Notes: generated from the sequence alone by a model not told the origin. A DNA stretch of 64,000 nt from Phyto melanocephala (GCA_941918925.1 OW799234.1:93413978-93477977); one strand, 5' to 3'; shown: positions 23,576 to 34,085, counted from the stretch's first letter. Program-made: numbers and translations.

Positions 23576-23925
23576 TAGTGAAGACACGTTGTTCTATTGT
23601 GTTTCGCTGCATTTAACTAACCGTAAACTGTTAGCTGTCGAGTTATTTTTTTTTTTTTTTTTTTGTATGACAATATTTTACTGCACAAATGGCAACAAAT
23701 TCAAATCTTTCGCTAGTTTGGAGACACCCTTTATATACATTTTTACACATAGTGAAGACACGTTGTTCTATCGTGTTTCGCTGCATTTTGTTAAGCCTAA
23801 ACTGTCAGTTATTTCTTTTTTTTTTTTTGTATGCCAAGAGATTTTACTGCACAAATGGAGACAAATTCAAATCTTTCTCTAGTTTGGAGACACCCTTTAT
23901 ATATATTTTTACACATACATAAAAA
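23576..23925 (+). repeat. Two tandem units of about 174 bp, each ending with a mariner-like terminus
   Basis: Unit 1 starts TAGTGAAGACACGTTGTTCT at 23576 and unit 2 starts with the same block at 23750. Each contains a long T run and ends GAGACACCCTTTATATA. That ending resembles the AAGGGTG terminus plus TA of the mariner at 13471, and it follows a mariner coding relic. The array is probably a duplicated 3' end. Confidence 0.7.
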
Positions 23926-24548
23926 ATTGTTTGTGTGCTTATAAGCTAGTTTTTGTATGGTAAAATTTATGCATTTTGTATTATGCAAATTTGTGTAAGA
24001 AAAACTAAAACACGTGCGTTTACTCCAGAAAAAGCAAAACGAACATAAAAACTATAAAAGTATAACACATAAGCGTACAACACAAAAACTATATTAAGCA
24101 TTAATAAATTTAAATTTTTTGAGCATAAATAATAACCTGACTTTAAATACAAAATGTATTTAAATTTCAATCATCACTATAATATATTTTGAATACTTAA
24201 AATCTTTAATATTCAAATTATATCCCACTAAAACAAATAAAAAAACGCCCTTTTTAAAAAACAGGAAAAAACTTAATTTATGGAAATTATTGTTCACAAC
24301 ACATACCATGATTTCCAACATTTATAAATGACGTGTACTTATTACTGAAACTATTTTTATTCTCCTTTATTTTGCAGTAAAAAAAATTACAAAATAGTAT
24401 TATAGCCTAGATTTACATGTTATGGTATAGAAAGCCTTGTATTTCCAATGCACACTAATACAGTTTACTCACACTAGCACACACACACGTGTAAAAACAA
24501 ATTGTTTTACGGTTTAAATAGAGTCTCAATAACAGCAAGACGCAATGT

Positions 24549-24842
24549 ATGTGCGTTCCCCATTTTTTGCGCAGAAAAACAATATATATTTTACTTTATG
24601 TTAAATCACGTTCAATATATTTGTGTTTTCCTTTTTTTATACAGCAAGTAAGTAGACATACGATAACCAACAAACAACGAAAAAAAAAATTACATATATT
24701 ACGTGACTTACAAATTATTTTAAATTTTATTTTGTGTTTATTAGTAATCGTCAATGCATACCAAAACGAACTCAAGCCCTCTGCTGAGGACTTTGGAAAA
24801 TACCCTACAGATAATATTGGACTACGTGGTCCATTTAGCTAA
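24549..24842 (+). CDS. Possible short secreted-peptide exon, not recognised
   Basis: This is the only stretch that looks more like host coding than transposon. In the frame that stops at 24840-24842 there is a hydrophobic run (LQIILNFILCLLVIVNA, about 24711-24761). A polar tail of 27 residues follows, including KPSAEDFGKYPTDNIGLRG. The arrangement resembles a signal peptide with a small mature peptide. The tail codons are richer in GC than the flanks. A good 3' splice site (pyrimidine run then ATACAG, ending 24644) lies upstream and is in phase, so the true start could be in an earlier exon; the ATG at 24549 has no support. I recognise no family, and chance cannot be excluded for a frame of this size. 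Confidence 0.2.
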   Translation: MCVPHFLRRKTIYILLYVKSRSIYLCFPFFIQQVSRHTITNKQRKKKLHILRDLQIILNFILCLLVIVNAYQNELKPSAEDFGKYPTDNIGLRGPFS

Positions 24843-26043
24843 ACTTACAACATGCTCTTATATAATGCAGTCATGGACCATATCATTTTTAAACAAGAGA
24901 TTGTAGTTAAATGACAAGTGTTCGTGTTTTAACGATTACATATGTTGTTGTTAAGACGTGTATGTGCTCCATCGAGTAGTGGAAAAAAGTAGTTTTGAGA
25001 CTACTCCGATGGGTTATATGATCCAGGACTAGGACATCGTAATGTTTAATTGACCACGTTTTCTCCATACATTTGGGTGAACTTTGGAGTAGTCCTAGTC
25101 CATTACAGAGTATACTTTACATGCGTGTAAGTACTAGTCGCTTTATCTGCAGGGTATTAATATAGATAAACACACACGTATTTGTAGGAAAGTACCAACT
25201 AACTGATATTAAAATGAAAAACAAAAATTATATCAAATTATGCATGTCACTGTCACTTGCAATTGTCACACATTCACCATAAACAACAATACTCAGAACT
25301 TATAACAACAACAGCAGTAACAAGTAAAATACGGAGACTGCTCCACGTTCTGTACAAACAAGTTCTTGTTGACACTTCTTTCATGTAAACTTTTATTGGA
25401 TTAAAAATATGACTAACAAAAACTTGTGGCAGACTGTATGGAAAAGTCAACCATCACTTCAGTCAACCACTACTTCTTAGGTTATTTTTATCACAGTTAT
25501 TTTTCGCTTTAGTAGCTCTTTAGATAAATGTTAATAAATATTATTAAGCTTGATGATTGACACGTGCAGATTCAATTAGGCGAAAAAATCTTACTTTTTA
25601 CTCTGATAATTCATTTGTAATATGCTTCAGATTCGATGAACGTTTTTTAAACATTCGTGATCTAAGCGAACTTCTCATAACGAAAGTTACCTCATAATAC
25701 TACATTATCAATTTTGTCATTGCTGGGGACTTGATTGAATATTCACCGTCTGTCTGTATGGCATATTATATCGGTCCAACTATTAACCCATAATTTATAA
25801 AATTAACCTAAGATGTTCCTATTTTTAAAACTCATTTGTATATTGTATTTATTATATTAAAAGTTGTAGCAGTAGAAGAAATAAATATTTTTTTTTTTTA
25901 AATTTTGAAAACTATTCAAATTTAATAAAAATTCCCTTCGTTTACCATGTGCTACCTCGTGTCAGAAATTAGGTAAGTCATTTTAACAAAAACCACAACT
26001 TTCTTTGCTCTGCATATTACAATTACAATTTGTTATTGTTTTA
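24843..26043. other. Spacer, no feature recognised
   Basis: Contains a weak 10-bp inverted pair (GGACTAGGAC near 25025, GTCCTAGTCC near 25095) and a GTCTGTCTGTATGG remnant near 25750. Neither is enough to name an element. Confidence 0.4.
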
Positions 26044-26226
26044 AAAGTCTAATGGGAAAGTGAGCCAAACACAATTCATTTATCGATTGGTGTACACAGC
26101 CAGAAGGGACTGGGTTTCTAATGTTGCCCGCAAACGAGGCTATAACGACCGATTGTACAGACGGTGTAACATTAACACTTACGCAAGACACATTTTCTTG
26201 CTCATATTATGCTCAATATTAACATA
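26044..26226 (+). other. Coding-like fragment, not recognised
   Basis: About 60 open codons with relatively high GC. Readable pieces are FIYRLVYTARRDWVSNVARK and RGYNDRLYRRCNINTYARH. There is no start codon at the beginning and a TAA ends the frame. It is strongly basic. It could be a retroelement scrap or an exon remnant; no family recognised. Confidence 0.25.
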
Positions 26227-26669
26227 ATATGTTACAATTCCTGAATTTAAAATTCTTCCGAAATACTAGTTAAGGCACCCTATGCTCCGGTATCAGTTAA
26301 TGGACCATATGAATATAGTCAATACCAAAATGGGTTATCAATTCGAAACTGTTTTCCTTAATTTAAAATAAAACATGTAATCGTTAGTTTAATGTCAAAG
26401 TCTAGAATTTCAAGTTATTTTAAAAATTTAATTCAAATGTAAGTCACGACTGCTCTACAGGTGGTCCGTTTAAAAGGTCATGCTTTCCAGCATTGCAACA
26501 GGTATCCGGCAAATTACAAAACAAAACAAGTAAGAGCACTATATTCGGCTGTGCCGAATCTTTTATACCCACCACCAATTTTGTGTACATTTAAAGCACA
26601 ATATTTATTATTTTGTAAATCGCTATGAAATAATCTCTTTATAATAAAATATGTATCACTTTCTTTGTA

Positions 26670-27275
26670 GAGGGTGGTTAAATTTTAAGGGCCCATGTTG
26701 AAGGTGAACTACACCTAATCTTTCAATTTGTTTTCTGCATTTCATTTAACATTTCTCAATCTCAAACTTATTCAATTTGATCCGCGGAAAGATACGCAAA
26801 TGAGCAACGCTTTAAAGTTATTCAGGTTTTTTTTAAAAATGGGCGTTCAAATCAAAATGCATTTTGTGCACTTCGTAATTCTTTTGATCAACATCGTTCA
26901 AATTCGTCCACAATCGGGAGAATTGTAAAAAATATTTAAATTTCTGCAAAACAGGTCTGTATAAAGTGTTAGAAAATCTGTAAATACCTTCTTAGTTCGT
27001 TGAGTGGAAACCACTGCTGGTTTTTGCGATAGTGTGGCAAAATAGCACTCAACCTCGCCTCATCATCATGCCCAGCAATTGAGCATCAACATTGTCATTG
27101 AAAATTTGGACCATCAGATAGAGGAGTGGCGCCAAGGATGGGGGGCCATTTGGCCGATATTTTGTTATATACATAATTGAACCATACACATATTATCACT
27201 ACAAAAATAAATAATAAAAAATTTCCTAAATAATTTGTGTTTTATTTAAATTCAACATAAAATTTAACCACCCTT
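26670..27275 (+). mobile_element. Internally deleted mariner-type element (606 bp)
   Basis: Flanked by TA (26668-26669, 27276-27277) with GAGGGTGG and AAGGGTGG ends. It keeps the transposase N-terminus (MSNALKL, then after a one-base slip FFKNGRSNQNAFCALRNSFD and STIGRIVKN) and the C-terminal GGHLADILLYT. The DDE core is missing. It lies between the same two flanks as the copy at 4246, namely TTTCTTTG and AACTTCGATATGC. Confidence 0.82.
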
Positions 27276-27319
27276 TATAACTTCGATATGCTACTAAAAT
27301 GCTTTTGTAAATGTAGTCT

Positions 27320-28350
27320 TTCAATGAAAGTGGGTGTTAAAGTAGGCGTGTCAATAAAGTTTCTGCTCTTAAATACAACTTAGATATTTCAATATAGTCC
27401 TTTATTTTCCCAAAAACTTTGTCAATAGAGAAATTACATGAATTTAAGATAAACCGTTATATGGGAGGTAGGCGTTAAAGTGGGCGTGTCACCTTAACTT
27501 TTTGGCACAACAATAACATTGATTACAAGGATATACGTAGCAAATTTGATCATCATACCTCTAATTTTGGAGGTTTTATGAGCTTTCAAATTTCATTAAA
27601 GGTAGATAACGTGAAAAGTGGGCGTTATAGTAGGCGTGTCAAAGTTGTTTTTGCGAATGGGCACAACTCAAGTGTTTCAATATAGTCCTTTATTATTCCA
27701 AAATCTTTTCAATAGAGAAATTATATGAATTTTAGGTAAAACGTTATTTGGGAGGTGGGCGTAAAAATAGGCGTGGTACCTTAATTTTCTGGCATAGTAA
27801 TGACATTGCCCAGGGAGATATACGTAGCAAATTTTATCATCATACCTCTAATTTTCGAGGTTTTATGAGCTTTTAAATTTCATTAACGGTATATAACGTG
27901 AAAAGTGGGCGTTATAGTAGGCGTGTCAAAGTTGTTTTTGCGAATGAGAACAACTTGGGTGTTTCAATACAGTCCTTTGTTATTCCAAAATTTTTATTAA
28001 TAGAGAAATTATATGAATTTTATGTAAAACGTTATATAAGAGGTGGGCGTAAAAGTGGGCGTGGCACCTTAATTTTCTGGCATAGTAATAATATCGCCCA
28101 GGGGGATATACGTAGCAAATTTTATCATCATATCTCTAATTTTGGCGGTTTTATGAGCTTTTAAATTTCATTAACGGTATATAACGTGAAAAGTGGGCGT
28201 TATAGTAGGCGTGTCAAAGTTGTTTTTGCGAATGAGTACAACTTAGGTGTTTCAATATAGTCCTTTATTATTCCAAAATCTTTATTAATAGAGAAATTAT
28301 ATGAATTTTAGGTAAAACGTTATATGGGAGGTGGGCGTAAAAGTGGGCGT
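27320..28350 (-). repeat. Tandem array of a 287-bp unit inside the DINE-1-like element
   Basis: The block GTGAAAAGTGGGCGTTATAG starts at 27611, 27898 and 28186, a period of 287-288 bp. A more diverged first unit lies near 27327. Each unit carries paired GTGGGCG...GGCGTG boxes, a TTTTGTCAAT/CTTTATTATTCC segment and a TTATATGAATTTTA segment. The copy at 10136-11261 has only about two units, so copy number differs between members. Confidence 0.82.
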
Positions 28351-28979
28351 GGCACATCGATTTTCCGTTACAAAAAAGCCTCTCACTAAAAAGCAAAGTG
28401 TGCAAAATTTCAGAGTCGTACATCCAATTTTGTTCCTTTTATGACGTTTTTGTTTTTAAATATACCGAAAAATACACTGTGCGGTATAAATTTTCGTACA
28501 TTTTGCTCGATAACTCCTCTCCTAATGCATAGATTTAGATAATTTTTGGTGAAAAATATTGTTTTTACTCGGGAAATATATATTCGAAGTTTCATGAATC
28601 TACGTTAATGCGTTTGGACACAATTCCATTTTATTCGATGTTCGAAGGACGCGGTTTTTTCGACCTACTCTTGCTTTTCGAGCTATAACTCTCTTCCTAA
28701 TATTCCGATTTAGCCCATTTTCAATACCAAACAAACCTTGTCTATAAGAAAGATTCTGGCAAAATTTTAGCCCCCTAGCTTTTTCGGTGCGACCTCTATC
28801 GTGCTTTCAACAGACGGACAGACGGACAGACGGACGGACATAGCTAGATCGTCATCAAATCAAACCCTGATTCAGAATATATATACTTTATGGGGTCTAA
28901 AATGGATATTTCGATGTGTTACAAACGGAATGACAAAATGAATATACCCCCACCATTTTTTTGGTGGCGGGTATAAAAA

Positions 28980-29350
28980 TGGTTCGTTTGGTTTCTAGAG
29001 TTGACTTAAAGTCTCCATAGGCTCTTAAAATTTAATAACTTTTTAATTTATACGCTTCTTTTTGGAATTAAAAATAGAGAGATTCACAATTGAACATAGA
29101 CCCGAAATAATAAAATTTAATTATTTTAATCAGCAATCAATTATATAACACAAAGAGCATATTGTCTTCATTTTAACTTCAGAATATCGCCCTCTGAAGC
29201 AATGATTCGTTATTTAGTTTCCATAAACATGGCACAGTTAAAGATTTGCCTTGAACAAGGTGCTAACGAAATACCAGAAACATCTATCAGAAGGATTCCC
29301 ATACAAGATGCCATTTTGGCAGGAATTAAAACACGGCGATAATCGGTAAC
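28980..29350. other. Spacer with an unrecognised open stretch
   Basis: About 29204-29341 is open on the plus strand (MIRYLVSINMAQLKICLEQG, then NEIPETSIRRIPIQDA) and also largely open on the minus strand. GC is higher than in the flanks. No family recognised. Confidence 0.3.
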
Positions 29351-29354
29351 ATAT

Positions 29355-29932
29355 TGTAACGTTTATACCTTTTATAAACGTTGGCTTATTTCCTTTAAAC
29401 ATATCTTGAGTTCTTTTATTGCAATCAAAAACAGTTGAAATTCGTTAAAAAATTAAGAGCACAAACTCACTTTGATACGCGCTTTACAAGCTCTACTGTT
29501 ATACTGATCATGTTAGCTGTGTTGTTCGGCTATTTATAGTAACATAGTGGTGTTCGGTAACATTCGACAAAGTTCTCGTATTTACACACTCGTACATTCG
29601 AAAACCGTTACATTTAAATTAAGACGTAATGTTATTGCCTGTTCAACGATGTCGAAAGAAAACCCAAGCGAAATTTGTTTTTGTTTTCAACGTATTTGTA
29701 CGAATAAAATTTCGCTTGGGTGTTCTTTCGACATCGTTGAACAGGCAGTTAATGTTAAGTAATATGCAGGAATAATAAAAGTGCCTAAAAGTATGCTGCA
29801 CATAATAACTCACATCCTGTTCGAACAACCAGCGAAATAAACTAATACAAATAAAACTACAGTAACTTAAACTACTACAACTAAATTAGAATTATAATGT
29901 AAATTAAGCTATTTGAAAATAAATCTGTAACA
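29355..29932 (+). mobile_element. Solo LTR (578 bp including an insertion)
   Basis: It begins TGTAACGTTTATACC and ends CTGTAACA, with ATAT on both sides (29351-29354 and 29933-29936), a perfect 4-bp target duplication. It matches the copy at 62562-63078 along its length. Inside are AATAAA-type signals near the 3' part and a promoter-like 'GCTGTGTTGTTCGGCTATTT' block. No internal retrotransposon coding sequence or second LTR adjoins it, so it is a solo LTR. The superfamily cannot be decided from the LTR alone. Confidence 0.8.
29635..29749. mobile_element. Palindromic insertion in the LTR (115 bp)
   Basis: Two arms of about 40 bp are nearly perfect reverse complements (TGCCTGTTCAACGATGTCGA starts at 29636; its complement ends at 29747). 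The loop is about 30 bp. TAATGTTA stands on both sides (29627-29634 and 29750-29757). The other LTR copy lacks the insert at this place. An 8-bp duplication would suit a hAT- or P-type source, but the tips are not fully symmetrical. Confidence 0.75.
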
Positions 29933-30210
29933 ATATAAATTTTGCAATTAAATTAAAACAGTTGGCCACAAATGATTTAAACTTGTTTTAAAATCTGATT
30001 ACGAGTAATGAATCTCATTTTCATTTGAATGGCATCATACTAAGCAGGTTCTAGGAATCTGATCATCCTAGAGCCGTTCATCAAACTCAATTTCACGCCA
30101 TTGGGTATACAGTATGGTATGACATTACATCTGAAAATATCATTGGGTCTTACTTACTTTCTACAAAAATGAGAAAGGAAAAGCTGGAACTGTCCTACTC
30201 TTAAAAAATA

Positions 30211-30240
30211 AGAGTGCTATATTCGACCGTGCCGAATCTG
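30211..30240 (-). repeat. DINE-1-like right-end fragment
   Basis: TAAGAGTGCTAT is followed by the stem ATTCGAC/GCCGAAT (30221-30237, one mismatch), the family's right-end signature on the minus strand. A separate piece near 30790-30865 (GGACAGATGGATATAGCTC, CATAAGCTTTCAGAAAATAT) matches the left interior of the same family. Confidence 0.55.
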
Positions 30241-31020
30241 TTCGTGTATATAGGTATAATGATTATATCGCAGTTTCGCTTCGATTTAATGTGGTATGCC
30301 ATTTTACTTTATTACTTCCGAGGCTATCTTTGATTTTGAAGTTTTACAAAGTAAATTGTATTCTACTAGTCAAGCTGCTTCATTAGATACTCATAATGAG
30401 ACGTTCAAAACCAAAAAAAATTTTCCTATTTTGTTTCAGACACTCTCCTGAGTTTTTCACATTTTTATAGTATTTTTATAGTTTACTTTATTGTATTGGT
30501 CAACCCCTTTCATGCTTATAACTTTACAGGTTACTAGGCAATTTATTCAGAATTTTTCACGAATATCTCTAGAGGCATATTATGTCTACAAATAGTCACA
30601 AGTATGCCTTTAAACTATCATAAATCAAAAAATTTAAAATTTAGAAAACAAAGGCAGAGAAATTTATAAGGCGAATTTGCTGATTTTCAACACGGATCTG
30701 CTCTAAGATATTTGTGATATTTTTATACTTGGCAAGGCTCTTTTCGATGTCAGCTATCTTCGAAAATCTTATTTAAACATACACAAGGACAGATGGATAT
30801 AGCTCAACCAATTTCACTCTTCATAAGCTTTCAGAAAATATGCACTTTATGGCATCGGAATTGAATATTTAAGAAATCTCAGATGGAAAAATAAACCAAT
30901 GTCGTGTGAAGGATTTAAAAACAGACTTAAAATATGGTCTCAATAGAATTAGGCAACTGCCTGTACTGCTCGTCACTCAATTTCACTTTAAAGCAAAATT
31001 TTTGGAGAGCAAATAATTTC
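30241..31020. other. Spacer with degenerate repeat pieces
   Basis: The section near 30450-30530 ('TTTATAGTTTACTTTATTGTATTGGTCAACCCC') is a diverged relative of the dispersed repeat at 40785-41020. Nothing else recognised. Confidence 0.4.
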
Positions 31021-31342
31021 CAGAAATTCGGAAATTAATTGGCCAACGCGTTCGCCAGTTTTGTTACCACCCGGCTATATGCTTTGGGGCTATTTGAAGA
31101 AGAGAACTTATGTGAATAATCTCGAGACAATTCTTTAATTTAAAGCCAGAATTGTTGCAGATTTTCTAGCACTAGGGCCACTAATTTTTAAAAATGTTAC
31201 GGAAAATTCTTTAAAACAAGCCCATCATTGCGAACCTGTAAACGAAGATCATTTAGTGACATTATTTTTCCATTTTGTATATTTCATAATATGCAAAGAG
31301 TTATTAAATTTTTAAACCCCATGCTAACTTTTGGCCTACCCT
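31021..31342 (+). pseudogene. Mariner 3' end relic
   Basis: From about 31038 the frame reads INWPTRSPVLLPPGYMLWGY, then LKKRTYVNNLETIL, a stop, KARIVADFLALGPLIFKNVT and ending near LVTLFFHF. This is the C-terminal part of a DD41D-type transposase (NWPPRSCDLTPLDYFLWGYV in better copies). The third catalytic Asp has become Gly, and one stop is visible. The right terminus is probably TTTTGGCCTACCCTG at 31342, followed by TA. The 5' three quarters are not found upstream. Confidence 0.75.
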
Positions 31343-31344
31343 GT

Positions 31345-32866
31345 ATTTATAATTTAAAGCCTCTAATAAATTTTATAAAATAAAAAAGTTGCATATTGCT
31401 CATAGATATGGTTTAAAAGAACTGCAACCGGCAGCAACTGTCGAACTACATACTTTCTATGGTACATATGGAGATTTTGTTTCGCATTTTATTTATATTT
31501 TTTTTTTTTATTTGTAGTTTTATTATTTCTACTTTGTTGGAAGAATGAATAAACGTAAATATATAAACACACATATATTTACTTTTGTGACGTTTGACTG
31601 TAGATGAGTCTGATCATATTATTTAATTTAAATACAAGTTGTGTTGTCAAACAACTTTTTTAAAAAGAAATTTTTTTTTATCACAAAAAAAATAATAATA
31701 ATGCTGGGTAAAATACACATGTACTTACTTATGTACTAACATGTGCACATAATTTAATAAAATTTAACTATTTTCCTTAAATAACATGGTAAATACATCA
31801 AAATAAAATTTTCGCGTAGAGAAAAGAAAACTTTTTTAAGTTAATATTTTTCTTTCGACATAAACAAACACAAGTTAAATTTAAGCCCAACTTTCTAAAA
31901 GAACTAATTCCATAGGAAAGAAAACTTTAAACTTTTAGATGCAAACAGTTTTATATAGTAAAAGAAATATTTAATCTTCTTTAAATAACAAGACAGCACA
32001 TTTTTTCTATTTTTTTTTTACACAGTGCCTTAATAATTCTAATTTAAGTTTTTTGTGAATTATTCAAATATATTTGTGTGTACTTTTGACACAAGTCTAC
32101 ACACAAGTATATATGAATAGAAAACATTGACGCATTTGAGTATGAAGTGTTTGTCTTTAAAGTCTAAACATGACCTATAAAATTGTAAAATAAATATTTT
32201 TTTATTAAAATGTTGAAAAACTATCATAAATCATAATAAAATACTTGTAAGTGTTTGGCAGATGTAAAGTATAAAATATATTTTCAAGGGAGAAAAGAAT
32301 AAAAAAGTTAAATAACAACTTTCTTCAATTATTTAAAAGAAAAGTTAAAGAATAATCATTATTTACGCAGGCATCTTAATGCTTTTATGAACTTTACAAA
32401 TAAGCAAGTATGTATAAGTTGAATTACTTGAAATAAATTTAAAAATTTTTAATATGTTAAAATTAAAAGATATAAATAAATTCATTCTAAGTAAAAATAT
32501 CTGCCTTCAAGTAATATTTTGAAGATCTTTTTAGTAAAGAGTTTTTGCAAAACAACTTTTTAATCGTATAAAAATAAAGTATTTTTATAAATAAAAAATG
32601 CAGAGAACATATTCAAAAGAAAATTTACTATTTTTTGTTATTAAAAGCAAAAACTAGGTAATGACTTGCTCTTACTAAACAACACACTTTTAAATGACTA
32701 CTATTTATCGTTTGTCTTTTTAAGAAGTGTTTTAGTAGTGACTTCAATTATAATGTAATACATAAGTTATTATTTTTCAGACATTTGCTTAGATACACAC
32801 ACACAACATAATTTCTTAATGCGCAATTTGTGGGAAGTCATTCAGATACTTTTTTTTAACCACAAT
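31345..32866. other. AT-rich spacer, no feature recognised
   Basis: Homopolymer-rich with no repeat ends or coding similarity seen. Confidence 0.45.
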
Positions 32867-34085
32867 TTTTTTTTAATATACATGCATTGTGTTAGTATCA
32901 GGAAAATAGATTATGGGTAGGAGGAGAAAGGGAGTAGTGTTTGTGGACATTTGATTTAAACTTTTCCAGATTTTAAGTGGCTGGAAGAACTTTAGCGGGG
33001 AGTCTGTTCCACATACTAACAGTAAGAAAGAATTTTCCCTGTAGTGTGTAGTTCGATCCATTGGCCAATCGACCACATATGGGTGAGTTCTTCTGGAAAA
33101 ACGAGTATTACGTGCAAAATTGCGGTTTTCGGGAACAAGTTCCCATATCTCATTGGAGCATATTCCATTGTAATATTGATAGAACAGTGAAACACAACCC
33201 ACATTGCAACGGTGTTCGAGAGAGTCAATAGAGTTGGTTATCCTACTGTCGTTAATAAGCATCTTCGCCCTCTCCTGTACGCGGTCGAGTAACTCCAAAA
33301 TAGACTTTGAAGCACCGGCCCATACGTGAGAGTTGTATTCCATTTTCAGTCGGATACTAGAAGATCGGATGGGGTGAAGTATTTCCTACACAGTCTTCAA
33401 AAACCGAGACACTTTAATGCTTCCTTCGACACGAGAAAAATATGTTCAGTCCAGCGGACGTCGCACTGAATTTTCATGCCCAAAACATCAAGAGCTTCCG
33501 ATCCCTTGACACTTATACCATCTAATAGTTCAGATGAGGCAACAATATCTGGCGTGCGTTTGTGTGTTAGTAGACAACACTGAGTTTTTCGAGGATTAAC
33601 CTTCCTATATCCGCGCGTTGGTCTGTGAGACCGACAAAACGCTTTTACATAAATACTTTTTGAAGACTAATATGTTAACGACTGAAAATCAATAAAATTA
33701 CTAAATATTAATTTAATTAATGGCTTTATTTTTTTATTATATCATCGAGTTTAAATAAAAATCGTTTTTTAAAGCTCTAGTTCAAACTTTCGGTCTGTGA
33801 GACCGTGCGCGGGTATATGTGTTACAAAAATTGGCGCGGCTATAGAAAGGTTAAAATCCACTCTATTCGCCTGACCCCATTCGTAGATGTTCGTCAGATC
33901 CTGATTCAGCGTCCTATTCATGTTTCGCCTCATAGCATGGATCTCAAAAAAGCTTGGTCAATGGCTGAATGAATACGAATGGCACAAGTTGCTGTCATCT
34001 GCAAAATAATATATAGGGTTCGAAGTTTGACGTAGAAGGTCATTGAGAAAAAGAGTCGGAGATATAACGGAGCCTTGATTAATTT
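32867..34085 (-). pseudogene. 5'-truncated LINE: RT palm to C-terminus and poly-A, interrupted by a MITE
   Basis: On the minus strand it starts near 34082 with QGSVISPTLFLNDLLRQTSN, then YYFADDSNL (RT catalytic box) and LTNIYEWGQANRVDF. A MITE interrupts at 33600-33850. The frame resumes as NPRKTQCCLLTHKRTPDIVA, KGSEALDVLGMKIQ, SKEALKCLGF and a stop, then YFTPSDLL, another stop, and KWNTTLTYGP / MEYNSHVWAGASKSILELLD in the next frame. Farther on are LINDSRITNSIDSLEHRCNV and DWPMDRTTHYRENSF. A frameshift near 33030 separates this from the MWNRLPAKVLPAT tail. The poly-A tail is the T run at 32868-32876 on the plus strand. Stops and shifts show an old, dead copy. Clade uncertain. Confidence 0.88.
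33600..33850 (+). mobile_element. piggyBac-type MITE (251 bp) inside the LINE
   Basis: TTAA lies immediately outside both ends (33596-33599 and 33851-33854). The inverted ends are CCTTCCTATATCCGCGC and, inward from the right, CCTTTCTATAGCCGCGC, starting with CCYT as piggyBac-type ends do. Inside each end sits the same small palindrome GGTCTGTGAGACC (33620-33632 and 33792-33804). The rest is AT-rich and non-coding. Removing the MITE with one TTAA rejoins the RT reading frame exactly. Confidence 0.85.

Larger units (their letters stand above)
26523..28979 (-). repeat. Large DINE-1-like element, both ends intact (about 2.46 kb)
   Basis: On the minus strand the left end at 28979 is a hairpin (TATACCCGCCACC, A run, GGTGGGGGTATA). 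It is followed by TTTTGTCATTCCG, the GTCCG tract (28809-28842 on the plus strand) and the 'CGAAAAAGCTAGGGGGCT' block. The right end has GGTGGTGGGTATAAAAG, the perfect hairpin ATTCGGC/GCCGAAT (26543-26559) and ACTTGTTTTG. Between them lie a tandem array of a 287-bp unit and a mariner derivative. The layout (terminal stem-loop, GTCCG tract, repeats with GTGGGCGTGGC boxes, hairpin, CTTGTTT) is that of DINE-1/INE-1 in Drosophila. No protein is encoded; any movement would need a Helentron-type helicase in trans. Confidence 0.82.

Noticed and set aside
25020..25110. Small MITE from GGACTAGGAC/GTCCTAGTCC
   Set aside because: Only 10 bp of inverted repeat and no target duplication; expected by chance in a window of this size.
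27898..28164. 88-codon open frame in the 26.5-kb element
   Set aside because: It lies wholly in the 287-bp tandem units and has no coding-like features.
27320..28350. CRISPR-like array
   Set aside because: Units are long, contiguous and without unique spacers; the DNA is eukaryotic repeat.
29547..29762. Open frame through the palindromic insertion
   Set aside because: It crosses LTR and palindrome and is absent in the second LTR copy.
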